Below, piece by piece: positions 22,523 through 35,942 of a stretch of DNA of 64,000 nt. Each line of letters starts with the position of its first letter. The stretch's first letter is position 1. This DNA comes from Chondrosia reniformis (Eukaryota > Porifera > Demospongiae > Chondrillida > Chondrillidae): positions 5,081,384 through 5,145,383 of the forward strand of contig OX359199.1 of NCBI GenBank assembly GCA_947172415.1. The letters are read 5' to 3'. The notes under the pieces are model-generated. The model did not search any database, had not been told where the DNA came from, and saw only the letters and a list, made by a program, of their open reading frames with translations. Made by a program: the position numbers and the translations under genes.

Positions 22523-22852
22523 ATGCAGGACAAGATGTCTAGTTTGCGACATACGGCTGTTTTGCTTCTTATGATGTGCACATGTCTCTTGCTTCCCAGT
22601 CCTAACTGTGGTAGAGTCGGTAAAAAGAAAGCACATGGCCACTGGAAGACCACCAGTGTGGCTTATGAGGACAACGAATTGGGAGATGTGTCCTCAGGTG
22701 AGAAACCTTTCACAGAAAGTAACGGCTGCTATAATGAACTAACCAAGAAAGAGCTGCAGGAAGGACAGCTTGACTTTCATGTGGAAAGTTGTACTCTATG
22801 CTCCTGTGAATATGAAAAGCTATACTGCTCCAAAATATGCACTAAGCAATAA
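22523..22852 (+). CDS. Small secreted cysteine-rich protein with VWC-like half domain
   Basis: About 109 residues, single exon. After a short start (a second Met is four codons in) there is a strong signal peptide (H-T-A-V-L-L-L-M-M-C-T-C-L-L-L). The mature part is charged, then cysteine-rich: C-Y-N-E-L, then C-T-L-C-S-C-E-Y-E-K-L-Y-C-S-K-I-C. The C-x2-C-x-C...C-x3-C spacing resembles the second half of a von Willebrand type C repeat. It is divergent to VWA copy B, with 204 bases between start codons. The TAA stop is part of an AATAAA at 22848-22853. Function is unknown; it may be an extracellular ligand or matrix protein. Confidence 0.65.
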   Translation: MQDKMSSLRHTAVLLLMMCTCLLLPSPNCGRVGKKKAHGHWKTTSVAYEDNELGDVSSGEKPFTESNGCYNELTKKELQEGQLDFHVESCTLCSCEYEKLYCSKICTKQ

Positions 22853-22934
22853 ACTTTATAAACAGCAGACCAGTTGCATATTATATTATAAATGTTAATA
22901 TTTGTTCTTGTTCTCCTAATCATGTGTGAAATGT

Positions 22935-25900
22935 TCAGAAGCCCCTGCCAGAGATGAAACGCATAACCATATCAAATACCCTCTCTGGCTGGTCATATGG
23001 CAGGATGTGACCACCTCCTCTAACCACCAGCTACACCATAGGAGGAAAGGGATGACATAACAACATGTAAACATTGTAAAGTACAACTGAGTCTACAACC
23101 TCATAACTACCAATAGTCACCACACAATATCACAGATGTCATGTGTGCCAGTGATTGTACTAGACATGACTGGCTCACCTGAACAAAGTTATTGACAGTT
23201 CTTGCATAACCAGCAACATCTGTGTCTGATGGATTGATTTTCCAGATTGTCTTCTTGACACTGAGGTACTGAGCTTGACCTGACCACTTGAGCTTTTGAA
23301 GAAATGCTTCTGTCAGTGGGGCGCCAACAATAATGTCAAGTTGTCCATTGTACAGAAGAACCTATATACAACATGAAAGGCCATAATTACACAATGCTGT
23401 TCTATCATATATCTAGTTTCCAGTATTCCTCCTACACAGAAGTACAATACCATAGGTCAAGTATTCACAATTCATATATTTCTAACTGTATAGCTATACA
23501 ATTACCCCATTCACATAAAGTTATAGTGAATATAGAAAATTTGGACTCTGTAATAAATACAAATATAAAACTATTCATGCACTTAACAACAAAACTGTTA
23601 GGAAATCCTTATAATTGTAAGATTGCTCTAACAATATTGCCAACATAATAAAATATTGCGACATACCTTGTAGTTATCCATCAGAGTAGCCAGCCACAAG
23701 GCAGTTGATTGCATCACATCCTGTAAAGCAATGAGAACCTAGTAAGCAGTGTCACTAATAGCAGACAAGCCAGACACAAACGTTCAATAAATGTTTCTCA
23801 ACTGCTACTCCATTGTTGTAGGTCAGATTGCCAACATGGATAGCCTTTCTAGTCTCATCCTTTTCAACATAGCTTCCATAGTAGTCAAAGAATTCTGGTT
23901 CCTATGGCAACATATATAGTTTATATTTGAATAACCACGAAAACAGAACAGACACAGTTGGTCTGTGGTGTTATGCAAGTGAGTTACAGTTCAGTGCTTT
24001 ATGAAATGAAGGATGATAGAGTTAGTTTATTCTATACTGTGTATTATATAATCTCTTTACAGTACTTCCTGTTGGAGCACAATAGATGGCACAGAATGTC
24101 TTTTAGAGTTATCACAACGGAGACAAAATACAAGTTATAAATTTTGCGGGGGGCAACCTATTTGTTGGCTATAAAAGCTTGGCATTTTGAGGAGAGGGTG
24201 GGGCAAAAAATATTTAGGAGTGGCAATTGCCCTGCCCCCTAAAAGAAACCCTACAAGTTGTTATAGTGGTTCAATGGATGAGAGAGAGAGAGAGTATATA
24301 AACAGTTTCTAATTCATTGACATATATCTAAGAGGAGAAGATACTAACCTCACATCTCAAGATGTTGTAGTAGTCAGAACACCCAGTTACATTTTTGAAG
24401 AAAGATGGATACGGAATTAGGTCGCCATTCAAAAGCATGTCAAATATCTACAGTGGGAAGCAAGAATTTCACTTTCTAATCAAAGTCAGAAACTTATTTA
24501 CAATAGTAACTGTTCCCTTGTTTACCTTAAATGCATCAATAAAGTTTCCTGCATTAATATCACTTATAGCTATGTCCGTTTGACTTTCAAAGAAAGCCTT
24601 CTCGTTTTCATCTAAAACACCCATCTGAAACATCAGGTCATCATAACCACCAAGCATCTAAAGAGAGGATAGCGAGACAGATATCCACTATAGTAAGATA
24701 TATACATATAGCACATACGTAGCATGGACTGGTGTACTCACATTCACTGGATCAACCAGTCCATCCCCAATCAGGAGACCCTTCAGATTAATCTTTAGTT
24801 TGGCACTTGGATTAGCATTGTGAATATGGTAGCCCAAAGCTGGTACATACTTTCCTGCATAGGACTGTGAGTGGAGAATGTGAAGAACAGGATGATGTAG
24901 CATATATAAATATTGGAATGAAGAAACCAGTATGAATAAGGAATATGTAGGTTGAAAAGTGGGTGTGGCTAATGTAGAGTGGGTGGGGTTAATGGCTAAT
25001 GTAGAGTGGGTGGGGCTACTGTAGAGTGGGTGTGGCTACTGTAGAGTGGGTGGGGTTAAGATAGAGTGGGTGGGGTTAAGATAGAGTGGGTGGGGTTAAG
25101 ATAGAGTGGGTGGGGCTGATGTAGAGTGGGTGGGGGTAGGGTAGGGTATACAGGTGTCACAAGTGAAATATCCTCCCTCTACGAATGTACCCACTTCTCC
25201 AGTGATATAAAAGTCAACTTTCTGATACTCTGTGTAGACAGTAAGAAACTGCAGCATTGCACTAAGAGAAGGAATAGATACAGTAATAATGTCTGTGATT
25301 CACTGTACGCAGTGATGTGAATTAAGTCACTTGTATAGGTTGTTCCCAACTTCTACCTCATTAGTAGCATATCCACTGTCAGTCTCAGTGAAGCTGAACC
25401 CTGTACCAACCTAATAGATATGCAAGTATATATCAGCTATCAGATAAAATATATATACAGGGAATGGTACCACATATACCGGATTATCAATATAGAGCAT
25501 TTGATATTCTGCATTCCAAGTTACATTTCTTTCACTCACTATAAATTTAAGAGGAAACAATAAAAAATTAAGATACACAAAATTGAATAATATAAAATAC
25601 TAACAATTCCCTTCTTTGTCAACCATAAGTGGACCATTCTCACAAAAAAGACCAAATAGTGATGATCCCCCCGGACCACCTTGTAACCATAGCAACAATG
25701 GAGCACTCTTATTACCATTCTGTAGCACAAAGCATGACATTGTAGGTAGTGAAACACTCCGCAGTGTGTAACCCTGATTGACTGTACCTTTGCAGGGAAG
25801 AACCAGAAGAACATGTTGCTTTTGGTAGTGGCATTGACAGTGAAGAAACCAGAGTAGCTTGGATATTTACCAATACCCTTCACCTCACTCAACTGGCGAG

Positions 25901-26415
25901 CTAAATATGTATATTAGGTTGGTACATGTAACATGTAACATGTCATAACACACTACAATAAAACACTAAACCATGAAATTTTGGTGAGAACTTTAATTTA
26001 ACTTTAGCTAAATTAAATTGCAAGAAGATTACTGCTAGCAAATTTAATCTCGGATTCTCCGGTTAGAAAAACTAAACACGCCTGTTGCTAATGTAGTCTT
26101 AGCTAACCATTTTATAATTGGCATAAGCTCACACAGGCGCGGCCATTTTGGGGGGAGAGGACTACTGTATGCAGACTATAGCTTGATTTTCGTCGGCTGA
26201 TGCTACATTAATGCTTGAGTTCACAATTCACCTTCACTTATCTCTCCCTTCTCAATGTATGGTGTAAGGAAAAGCGGGCTCCCAGGATCAGCTTTACGTA
26301 AAGGGTTCCATTTCAAGGGATCCTTCGAGAACTGTTTATTAAACAGTCCGCTATCTACACACGACAAGTATCCTAAACACAATAGGAGGCACTGCAGAGC
26401 AAGCGAAGGTACCAT
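22935..26415 (-). CDS. CPVL: Serine carboxypeptidase, CPVL-like (S10 family)
   Basis: About ten exons. The first (26415-26232) encodes a signal peptide (L-A-L-Q-C-L-L-L-C-L-G-Y-L) and a propeptide-like stretch. Then follow Y-S-G-F-F-T-V-N (near 25850), P-L-L-L-W-L-Q-G-G-P-G-G-S-S (oxyanion region, near 25690), Y-I-D-N-P-V-G-T-G-F-S-F (near 25480-25390), an exon at about 25270-25200 ending F-Y-I-T-G-E, and S-Y-A-G-K-Y-V-P-A-L with the nucleophile Ser (near 24870). Later exons give G-Q-L-D-I-I-V with the catalytic Asp (near 23340) and G-G-G-H-I-L-P-Y-D-Q-P with the catalytic His (near 23010). All triad residues are present, so an active secreted or lysosomal carboxypeptidase is expected. Stop at 22935-22937. 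Confidence 0.9.
24960..25136. repeat. ~20-bp minisatellite in CPVL intron
   Basis: Repeats of GTAGAGTGGGTGGGG followed by TTAA, CTACT or CTGAT variants, about nine imperfect copies, in the intron between the F-Y-I-T-G-E exon and the catalytic-serine exon. Confidence 0.85.
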
Positions 26416-26662
26416 CTTGCTATGACGTCATCAGCGCGTGATTAGATGCGCAATATTTACTGCAATTGCATAATAATAAATGTATGTATTGTTAACATAC
26501 TTATTATCATGTTACCTATTTTCAGCTCACATAAAACTTACAGTAGGTACACAAATGTATTAGGGTGTTAATTAGGGTATTCATAGGATGGTATATTAGG
26601 GTGGGTGTATTTATTATAGCAATCTACTGTAATAATGTTTTAAAATGTAATGTAAATTTCTA

Positions 26663-29600
26663 CTATGAATGTCTCCTAATAATTTCTGAAGCTTGGTCCT
26701 TGTTGAATCTTGCAAGAGCAGTTAGAGCCCGAGCAAGTTGCTACAGAGTGGTGAATAAGCATACAGGGGAAGAAGAGTGAACACTATCTCTATTGCCACA
26801 GCCAAATATGGAACTATACAGTAGAAAGTAAAGTCTTTTAAGCTTTTAGCTTGTATAAAACTCACTTTAGTTTCCTTGCCAATCATATACTGAAAAAGTA
26901 CATTCTTAAAATACTGCAAAAAGTACATTCCCACATAATTATAGAGATATATATACATAGATATAGATTAATAGATACATAGACACACACACATAGGTAC
27001 ATAGACACATACATGTATATGTACGTAATAGGCACACTAGGAATGTGTATAATATTCCAGTTTCCTGGCCAAAGTCACATTTTCAAGATTCACCTCAAAC
27101 TCAGCTCCGTGTGGCTCTTCTGCCAGTGTGACATACTTGGATGGTGTGTCCAAAGACGACATGGTAGTAGAAGTACCTCTCTGGCTCTGGGGTGTTTGAA
27201 ATGAGCCGTTCCCTCTGCCTTCAGTTGCCATGGTTAGCTTTTCCTGGAGTTCATCAACAAGATCACTTAACCTTTGTATCTGCAGGACAAACCAATATAG
27301 CATCGGTAATGAAATGAAAATTTCAGCTTGAAGAAGTTTGTATTGCAACTGTGAATTCTCACCTCATCATCTGACTTTATTTTTTCTTCTTTTAGTGATT
27401 CAGTTTCACCCATTAGTGCTATACTCTCATCCTAACATTAGATACATAAACGTGTATGTAGGATAGCACGGCCATTTGTAATTACCTCTAATTGTTTTCA
27501 AAATGGTGGCAAGATGTATTCTCTATAAATGTATATGTACCTCAATTTTACGCTTTTCTTTCGCTAATCTCAGCTTTTCATCTTCGCTATCCTTCAGCAA
27601 CTGTTTATAGTCTTTCAAAATCTGGTCATTCTTCTTATTACGACTGCTACTGGAGACCATTTGGTCCTGTGCTTCCTTCAGTTCTAGAGACAAGCTATCG
27701 ACCTTTGACTTGTAGTTGTTCTCTTCTTGCCTCAGTCTTTTCAATTCTTCCTGGGTTTCTTCTAATTCAGATGTCAATTGGCTCACTTCAAGATCATGCT
27801 GCTTCCCAAAGTGGTCTAGTCGAGCTTGCAGCTCCTCAGTCTCCTTTCTCAGATCATTGACCTTCAGCTGCTCTGTCAATTGTGTAAGCTTGTTTCCATA
27901 GCGACTAGCTGCTTCCTCTTCCATCTGGTACTTTGCTGCCTCCAGCTCCTGCCTCTGATTCTCTTGGAGAGAAGACAAATTAGCCTCAAGAAGCTTTGTC
28001 TTTTGCACTTCTGCATCCAACAAATCCTTTGTCTGTTTACATTCTTCATCAAGGGATCTGTGTTGTGTCTGTAAGCTCTCAAGTTCCCCTTGCAAGGTCT
28101 CAATATTTCTAGAGAGCTGATCAACTTGTAATTTGTGACTTTCTGCAGTCTCCTGATGATCTTCCTGAGCTTTCTGCGAGACCTCAACCATTTTCTTTTC
28201 CCATTCTTCCTGAGCAAGATTGTGCTTCTCTTTCCAATCTGACTTGAGCTTTTGAAAATGATCCTGCATGCATAGCAACATAAGCACATGAGAATGAACA
28301 ATCTGGGCATGGATATCACTTTCACTCAACTACTAGTTTTTACCCTAAGCATGCATACAAATAATATAAATTAAATTATATCTTATAATTTATGAGCTTA
28401 CTCAGAATAATACATACATATGTCTTTATTTAATCATAAGGGTAAGAAGGTATCCTTGTGTATTTTGTACCTTGGACTCCTTCAAATCTTTTTGTAGCTG
28501 ATCTACTTTGTTTTGTAGCTCTGTCTTAATTGCTTCTCCCTCTAAGAGTTGTCTTTGAACATCTTCCTGATTACTATGTTCCTTTGACTCCATTTCCTTC
28601 ACTTGGGACTCCAACTGCTCCGCCTTTTTCTGCCACGAGACTACAGTATCTTCAAGTGATTGCAGCAAGTCTTCTTTAGTCTGCAGCAGACTCCGTTCAC
28701 TGACGAGCTGGTTGCTCAGATCATCCACTGTAGACTGCCTGGCCATTAGGTCTTTCTCCATCTGAGAATAACCTTCCTTGACTGCAAGTAAAGATGCTGC
28801 CAAGTCCTCCTTCTCCTTCTGCAGTACATTCAGTTCTTTGCTCAACTGTTGGCTATTTTGAATGGCTTCATTTCTGGCAGATTCTAAAGCTGTAATTTGC
28901 TCACTATGCTGTGTTTCTTTATTCTGCCAAGCTTCAGCTTCATTCTTTCTTTTAAGATTGGCTGCTTCCAGTTGAGTTGTGAATTGCTGCTTTATTGAAG
29001 CAAGCTTTGCCTCAGCTTTCTTTTTGATATCCAGTCGATTTTCTTCTACCTGACTTTCTGTATCTTGTAAATGCTTTTGGAGGTCCATAACCTCCTTTGC
29101 CCTATTATCCAACATGGTTTTAGTCTCAGCCAACTCTTGGTCCTTGTCGTGTACTTTTTCCTTTAAGTCGTTTACTTCTTCCAAGAGTGCTTGAGCCTGC
29201 TTATCGTAGTCTGCCATTTTCACTTGTTCTGCTTGCTTTTGTTGTGTGAGGGAGGTCAAAGTGGTTGCCTTCTCCTGGGACAATGTTTCCATTTCCGTTT
29301 TTAATCTCTCAAAATTGGTCTGTAAATTATCCAGAGATGCCTGCTTTTCTTTTAGATGCTGTTCCAACTCCTTCCTTTTCACGGACTGCTCTTCTTGCAC
29401 TTGTGTCTGTAGAGAGGTAGCCCCAGCAAGTGCACTCTTTATCTCCTCATCCTTTTGCTCACCTAATTGCTGTAGACTTTTAGCATGTTCAGAAGTGATG
29501 TCCTTCAGTTGGTGTTCCATTTCTCTCAACTTTTCCTCTAGCAATGATTTCTGTGCAAGGCTGCTTTTTATCTGCTCTTGCAAAACCAACTCTCCTTGTT

Positions 29601-32600
29601 TAGTTTCCGAAAGTTGGGATTCTAATTCCGTTACCTGTATCTTTAAGTCATCAACTTGATGACTATTTGAGGCTGAGAGTTGGGCTGATTCTTCTTTGGA
29701 TTTTCTTAAAACCTCTATTTTTGATTTTGCTTGTTTTTTCACCTTCTCCAAAATTTCACCATGTTGCTTCTGGACATCTTGCAGCTTCACCTCATGCTGT
29801 TCTTTCAAGTCTGCTAGTTCTTTCTGGTGCCTTTCTTGACAACTAGAGAGAAGGATGGCTTGTTTCTCCTCCAAGCTTGTGGCTATTTCTTTCTCCATTT
29901 GTGTTAGCCTAGACTGGTTATCGTCTTTTAACTGCAGCAATTCCATCTTGTGTGATTCTTCAACCTCAATCTGCGAGTCTTTCTTCAGTGCAAGTTCCCC
30001 TTCTAGCTCAAGGACTGTCTGATGAAGCAGCTTCATCTCTTCTTCCCGTTTATCTAGCTGACTGGCAAGGGTCTCCTTTGCAGCACTCAGTGTAGATATC
30101 TTGTCCTCCATTTCTCCTATCTCTTCCTCCCTCTTATTTTGATTGTCTGACTGTAGTTTCTTTAAAGCCTCTTCATATTGTCTCTGCTGTGTTTTTTCCT
30201 CAATCAGGAGGTCCTCCTTTGCAGTCAACTTCTCTTCCAAGCTGTTCATGCGTGTTAAAATCTCGTCTCGCTCATGGTGCAGTTGTTCCCTCTCAAAGGC
30301 CATTTCCTTCAGCTTTTCATTTGACTCTTCATTTTGGTTCTGCTGGGTTTCCAAAGCGCTAGACAGAGATGCCAGCTTTGATTCATACATATCTTTGGTC
30401 TCCTCCAGCCTATGGGAAAGAGCTTTCTTCATATCTTCTTCTTCAGTTTGGAGTCTTTCCAGTTCTGCCTGGTGTTGCAGCTGCTGGGCATTCTCTTCTT
30501 CTTTGTGGACAAGGGACAATTTACTGATTTCATGACTTTTTTCCTCCAAAGAATATGTCATTTCAGTTATTTTTGACTCATAGCTGGTTTTGAGATCAGT
30601 GTATCTCTGCTCCCATTCTGAATTTGAATCTTTCATTTTGGTTTCCATTTCATGACATACCTGTTCATGAGATTCTACATCCTCCTGCAGGAGTCTCATT
30701 TGATTGGACAGTTTTTCTAACTGCAATTTCAAACTAGTGCTCTCCTCCAAGGCAACAGATCGCTCATTTGTGAGGATGTGGATCTTCTCTTCAAGTGAGG
30801 CCACCTGGTCCCGAAGTGTCTTGTGAATCTGATCTTCACCAGACTTGTCATCCAACAAGATGTGGATCTGTTCTTGCAGCTGAGCATTGGAGGCTTCCAC
30901 TTCACCCCTTATCTTTACAGACTCGTCAAGCTTATGCTGAAGTGTACTTAGTGCATGACTGTGCTCTATCGCCAAGGAATCCCTCAATCTAGCCAGAGAT
31001 GACTCCATGTCTGCCTTCATTTGCGTGCTTAGCTCTTGACACTCTTGGCTATGCTTCTCCCTCAACTGGTGTAGTTCTGCTTCTTGCGATGAAGCATTCT
31101 TTAGCAGCTCGTTTTCATGAAGTGATTTCATTTCCTTTAAATCAAATTCATGTTGACTCCTTTCCTCTTTAACCATTCTGGCCCACTGCTCCTCCACATC
31201 CCTCACTTTGGTCTCGCTCTCCAATTGCATATTCTCTATCTGAGTTTGGCAGTCTGATGCAATCTCATCTCTCTCTTTGCCAAGTTGCTCCAGCTGTGAC
31301 CGCAGGTCTATTGCTTCCTTAGTGGAACGTTCAATAACCCCTCTATTTTCAGTGAGCTCTTCTCTCAGAGCACTAATTTCTGCCCGTAGTTCATCTGTTT
31401 GATTTTGTACCAGTACAGATTCCTTATCGCTCTTCTCCTTAAGCATTGCTAGCTCTCCTTGAAGCTGTTCAATAACGCTTTCTTTCTCTTTGCTGGCAGC
31501 TAGCTCTCCTTGAAGCTGTTCAATAACGCTTTCTTTCTCTTTGCTGGCAGCTAGCTCTCCTTGAAGCTGTTCAATGACGCTTTCTTTCTCTTTGCTGGCA
31601 GCTAGCTCTCCTTGAAGCTGTTCAATGACGCTTTCTTTCTCTTTGCTGGCAGCTAGCTCTCCTTGAAGCTGTTCAATGACGCTTTCTTTCTCTTTGCTGG
31701 CAGCTAGCTCTCCTTGAAGCTGTTCAATGACGCTTTCTTTCTCTTTGCTGGTAGCTAGCTCTCCTTGAAGCTGTTCAATGACGCTTTCTTTCTCTTTGCT
31801 GGCAGCTAGCTCTCCTTGAAGCTGTTCAATAACACTTTCTTTCTCTTTGCTGGCAGCTAGCTCTCCTTGAAGCTGTTCAATAACACTTTCTTTCTCTTTG
31901 CTGGCAACTAGCTCTCCTTGAAGCTGTGAAATGGAGCTCTCTTTCTCCTTGACCACACTCTTCAGGCTCTCAAGTTCATCACTCAGAAGTTCAACAATTT
32001 TGTTTTTCTCAGTTTTGCACTGTTCTAGTTCCTGTTTGACCCTCTCAAACTCCTGTTTGGCAGTGTTCAAAAGATGGCCGGATCTGCTCTGCTGATTTTC
32101 CAACTTGGTTTGTACTTTCAGGAGCTCGCTTTGCAATTCCTCTTTTGCTAAAGTTACTGCATCCAAATCTTCTTTGGATACCAAATCTTTATCACTTGAA
32201 GCTTTAGATTCCTATTTATGTGTAATGGACCAACAAATAAGTAATTAGTGCATGCTTGACAATGTTTTAAGGATATTATGAATTTAAATTATAAAATTGT
32301 ATTATAGGTTGGTACAGACCTCTTAGTCTCACTTCCAGCCCTTATCCTCCATGTGTGTGACATCAGAATATTCTCCGTGATTGCACAATATTGACACATG
32401 TGGAGGATAGGGGCTGAAAGCGAGCCTAAATGTCTCTGTAACTATTTGAACATACTTGTAAGGCATTAAGGTCCTCTTGTTTGCTTTTCAGTTCTTTCAT
32501 CATCATTTCTTTCTCTTCTGCCAAATGTGTGACCTTCTCTTTAGCCAGTTTGAGTCCTTCCTTGTAGCGAGCTAGTAGACCTTCCAATTTCTTGACCTTT

Positions 32601-35575
32601 TCACTCAGTTCCTCCACTTCTACTTTCCTAGTGTCTCCAGAGGCTGCCTGTTGTGTTTGCTCCGACAGGTTCTCTCCCTTCTCACCAAACACTTGATTCT
32701 TCATGAGTTGGACTTGTGTAGAGAGTACTTCAATTTTCTGATCTTTCTCTTCAAGTTGCTGACGGAAGTACTCCTCCATATGAGCCTTGGCTTTGTAGTC
32801 TAAATCTGCAGCCTTAAGGGAAGAGAGACAGACAAATGAATATATAATTGTACAATCTGATAGATACTTTAGAGACCATTTTATTTACCTCCTTCAGTTC
32901 TTTAATTCTTGTCATGGACTTATCTTGTGTCGTTTGTAAGGTGGTTTGCAGTTTGCCATTTTGTTTCTCAATATTCCTGTAAGCATCTACCAACTACACA
33001 TATACAAACATATAGACATAAATAATGTACTATATATACACATGTTACAGGTACATACGTATGTACATTTTTGTATGCCATAAATGCAAAAACATTTGTG
33101 GCGGAACTATTTTCACTATATATATTAGTGGGCTCCATTACAAATATGGACCTTGAAATGTATTCATGTGTTATGTCAGCTGCCATGAAGCACGGCCATA
33201 TTGCCAATTGTCAATATTTAAATGTAATTAGAAGATTTTCAGTATAAATATTTTTCATTAAGTGCATTGTGCAAAAACATTTCCAATATCAATATCAATA
33301 CAGTATCTCATCTGTACATGCTTCTGGTTCTTTTGTAAAAGTTATCACACACGCTTAGGGTATATCAAAACATCACCCCATCCTTCTCTAACAAGCAAAT
33401 GTTTATAATATTCAGAAACCAGACTTGAACAACTATGCATTTTCTAAATATTACTAATGGCCTCCAATGTGATCAAAGATTAAATTTCCTAAGTGAGGTA
33501 TTAGAAACTACTTTTATGAAGCCTGGATTCAGAAAAATTTTGGATTTTTTATATGTAGGTTTGATAGAAAAAGATTCGTTGGAAAGAGTAAGTACAATAA
33601 CCTACTTCTGCTTTGAATTCCAACTAAATGAGCTAATTACATTGGCTGACAAGAGGCAGCCATTTTTTATAATAAGGTATATACGTACGTACGTATGCAC
33701 TACAACACATAGAAGTATCTTATGTGATAAGAGGTACACTACCTCGTTGCATTTCTTCTTGTAGCGGGCCTTTAGCTGCCTCTCCTTGCTAACCATCACT
33801 ATCAGCTCATCCTTTGAGAGATTCTGAATTTGTATTTTAAATTCATTGTCTTCCTCCAGACTGCCTCCTTCGGGGACGCCACTGGGAGTCTATTAGGTGG
33901 GCCAGACGTTGGTTAGGATATGTACATACCTAATGGTAGGCTATACTGCTAGTTGGTTTGGTTTGGTGTACTAATTGAGCTATCAGCAACAAATTATACA
34001 ATAATGAATGAATGAATAAGACATTATACTCAATTAATATTGTAAAGGGAGTTAATTGCACTTAGTGTTCGCTATCACAGAGCTGTGAAACAAGTGCATT
34101 ATATACAGTTTGTATATGAGTCACACTAAGTCTCACCAGTGGAGTCTGTGGAGTGCTGGGAGCAGAAGTTTGTTTGTCTTCACTCTCTGGGTCAGGTTGC
34201 TGCTGAAGACGATTTCTCAACAATCCAAACATTCTAGATCCAAGTTGCTTAGTAGAGTCGAAAAGCTGTGCTGCTTGGGTACTAACAGCTGGACATTCAC
34301 AATAGAAAAGGAAATTTAAAGTTTAAACAAGGCTATAACTAGGAAATAGGTTTGGACTGACCAGGAGAGTGGGTATCATCTGTTGGGGGTTCTCTGGATA
34401 CCAACGGGGAATCCCCTCCAGACTCTCCCTGCTGTGGTGCTGACGCTGACTGTCCTACACTGTGAGGACTATCCATCACTTGCTGGGTCATCTTCTTGTC
34501 TGTCAATCCATCTTCTGATTTGCTACCTGTTGTAACCAGTTTTTCTGTAGAGGATTCTGTCAAGTCAGCAGACCCCTTTTCTTGCTCAATTTCAGTCTTT
34601 GTTGAGTGTGTGGGTGTACTGTAGCCACCAGAAGCACTTTGAGCATCCGGGGATGTGAATGACATCAGATCTACCTCGGAACTAGTTGACTGAGATCTGT
34701 CTACCGTTGAAGTAGAATCAGATGTAGAGTTCTGGAAAAGAGTATATAATCAGTTTAATAGCAGGAGTATATTTAAGGCTCCCCATCTAATCACACAAGT
34801 AGATGATACCTGTAGGGGTGGTCCCTCGTTAACTTGAGGCGGGGCTGTGTTGAGACTTTTCTTTTGTTCTGTTGGAGGAGATACTGCCTTTAGCCTCCCT
34901 TCATGGCCAGTTGGAATGGGTATGCGACTGCCCTTGACTTTTCCACCATCTTGAACCACATTTGCTTGAGGAGCACCTGTGGATCCGTCCTGTACCCAGA
35001 ATGAAACTCTCCGTGACTCATATTACACTTTGAATTCAACAAACAAATATAAGTGGTATGTTTACAATGAGAATATCAAATATTATAAATTATAAAACAT
35101 CCTCCCATTTCACCAAGAATATGAAATCTGGAGGACAAGAATCTTTGGGTCCTAACCATAACAATGTTTATGTAAGTAACACTTGTTAAAAACACTAGGT
35201 CAAGCTGAGTCCCATGAATTACAATAAAAATACAACTTGTATTCTCCTTATAATGAGCTATGCATAGTATGTATATAAACAGATTTATAATACAGGGATC
35301 TTTAGCCTAATTTCAAGAAGCACAAGAATTAGGGTGATTCCATCCATCCATCTCCTAACTATGATCAACTCAGGTAATTTTAACTTCGCTACGTCCTACT
35401 GTCTATATAATATGAATAAAACGTTGCTTAAGCAATCGATCTTTTTGTCTGACAAAAAACATTCATAGGATACACCATTGTGTCGGACTATGTCCACAAC
35501 AATCATGAACACTTGAACAACCTTTTTCTTTTGTTTCTGTTCTTCGATTGTCTTTTGCTTTAGCTTCGCGAACAT
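26663..35575 (-). CDS. GOLGA4: Golgin-245/GOLGA4-like GRIP-domain golgin
   Basis: A very long trans-Golgi coiled-coil tether. Exon 1 (35575 to about 35522) encodes M-F-A-K-L-K-Q-K-T-I-E-E-Q, the conserved golgin N-terminus. Ser/Pro-rich exons follow (34990-34810, 34733-34360, 34290-34137), then coiled-coil exons (33890-33750, 32985-32890, 32810-32460), a giant exon (32211-28471) and 28263-27541. The C-terminal exons near 27430-27365 and 27280-27092 lead to E-F-E joined to Y-F-K-N-V-L-F-Q-Y-M-I-G-K-E-T-K (near 26925-26870), then A-R-A-L-T-A-L-A-R-F, ending at 26663. This is a GRIP domain with its key Tyr, which binds Arl1-GTP. An L-A-S-I-K-Q-Q-F-T-T-Q-L-E segment also matches GOLGA4. The giant exon includes an in-frame 51-bp array. 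The protein is somewhat shorter than human GOLGA4. Confidence 0.88.
31444..31935 (-). repeat. Coding 51-bp array in GOLGA4-like gene (17-residue unit)
   Basis: About nine tandem copies of a unit encoding A-A-S-K-E-K-E-S-V-I-E-Q-L-Q-G-E-L, in frame within the giant exon. Copies differ at few sites (GCA/ACA, AAC/GAC, one Ala to Thr), so the array is young or homogenised. Confidence 0.95.
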
Positions 35576-35942
35576 TCTGAACTACCGTGGAATGCGAGGT
35601 TCGCTAGAAAAGTTTGGCTATGGACGCCATTTTTTAATTAACAATAGAGAATAATGAGTAGACCTATGACCATTTCCTCCAATTCACATAATTTCCATTA
35701 TAGCATTGGTTGTTCACATTAATTGAATGTTATTATATACAATTAATTGCACATTTAAAATAAAATTGATTCAAATTATGATATAATAAGTTAAAGTGTG
35801 AGAACAATTGCTCCAAATAAGGAGTTCGTGATGAAATATTAACAATGATGAAAATCAGCAAGTTTAGCCAATTTACTGACAATATAGTTTCAAAGTGATT
35901 CAAGGAATGAAAATGATAATGCAAACTGGTGTTGCAGCTTGG

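Noticed and set aside
29246..30535. Plus-strand Ser/Cys/Phe-rich frames inside the golgin exon
   Set aside because: Antisense shadows of the Glu/Lys/Gln-rich coiled-coil coding sequence.
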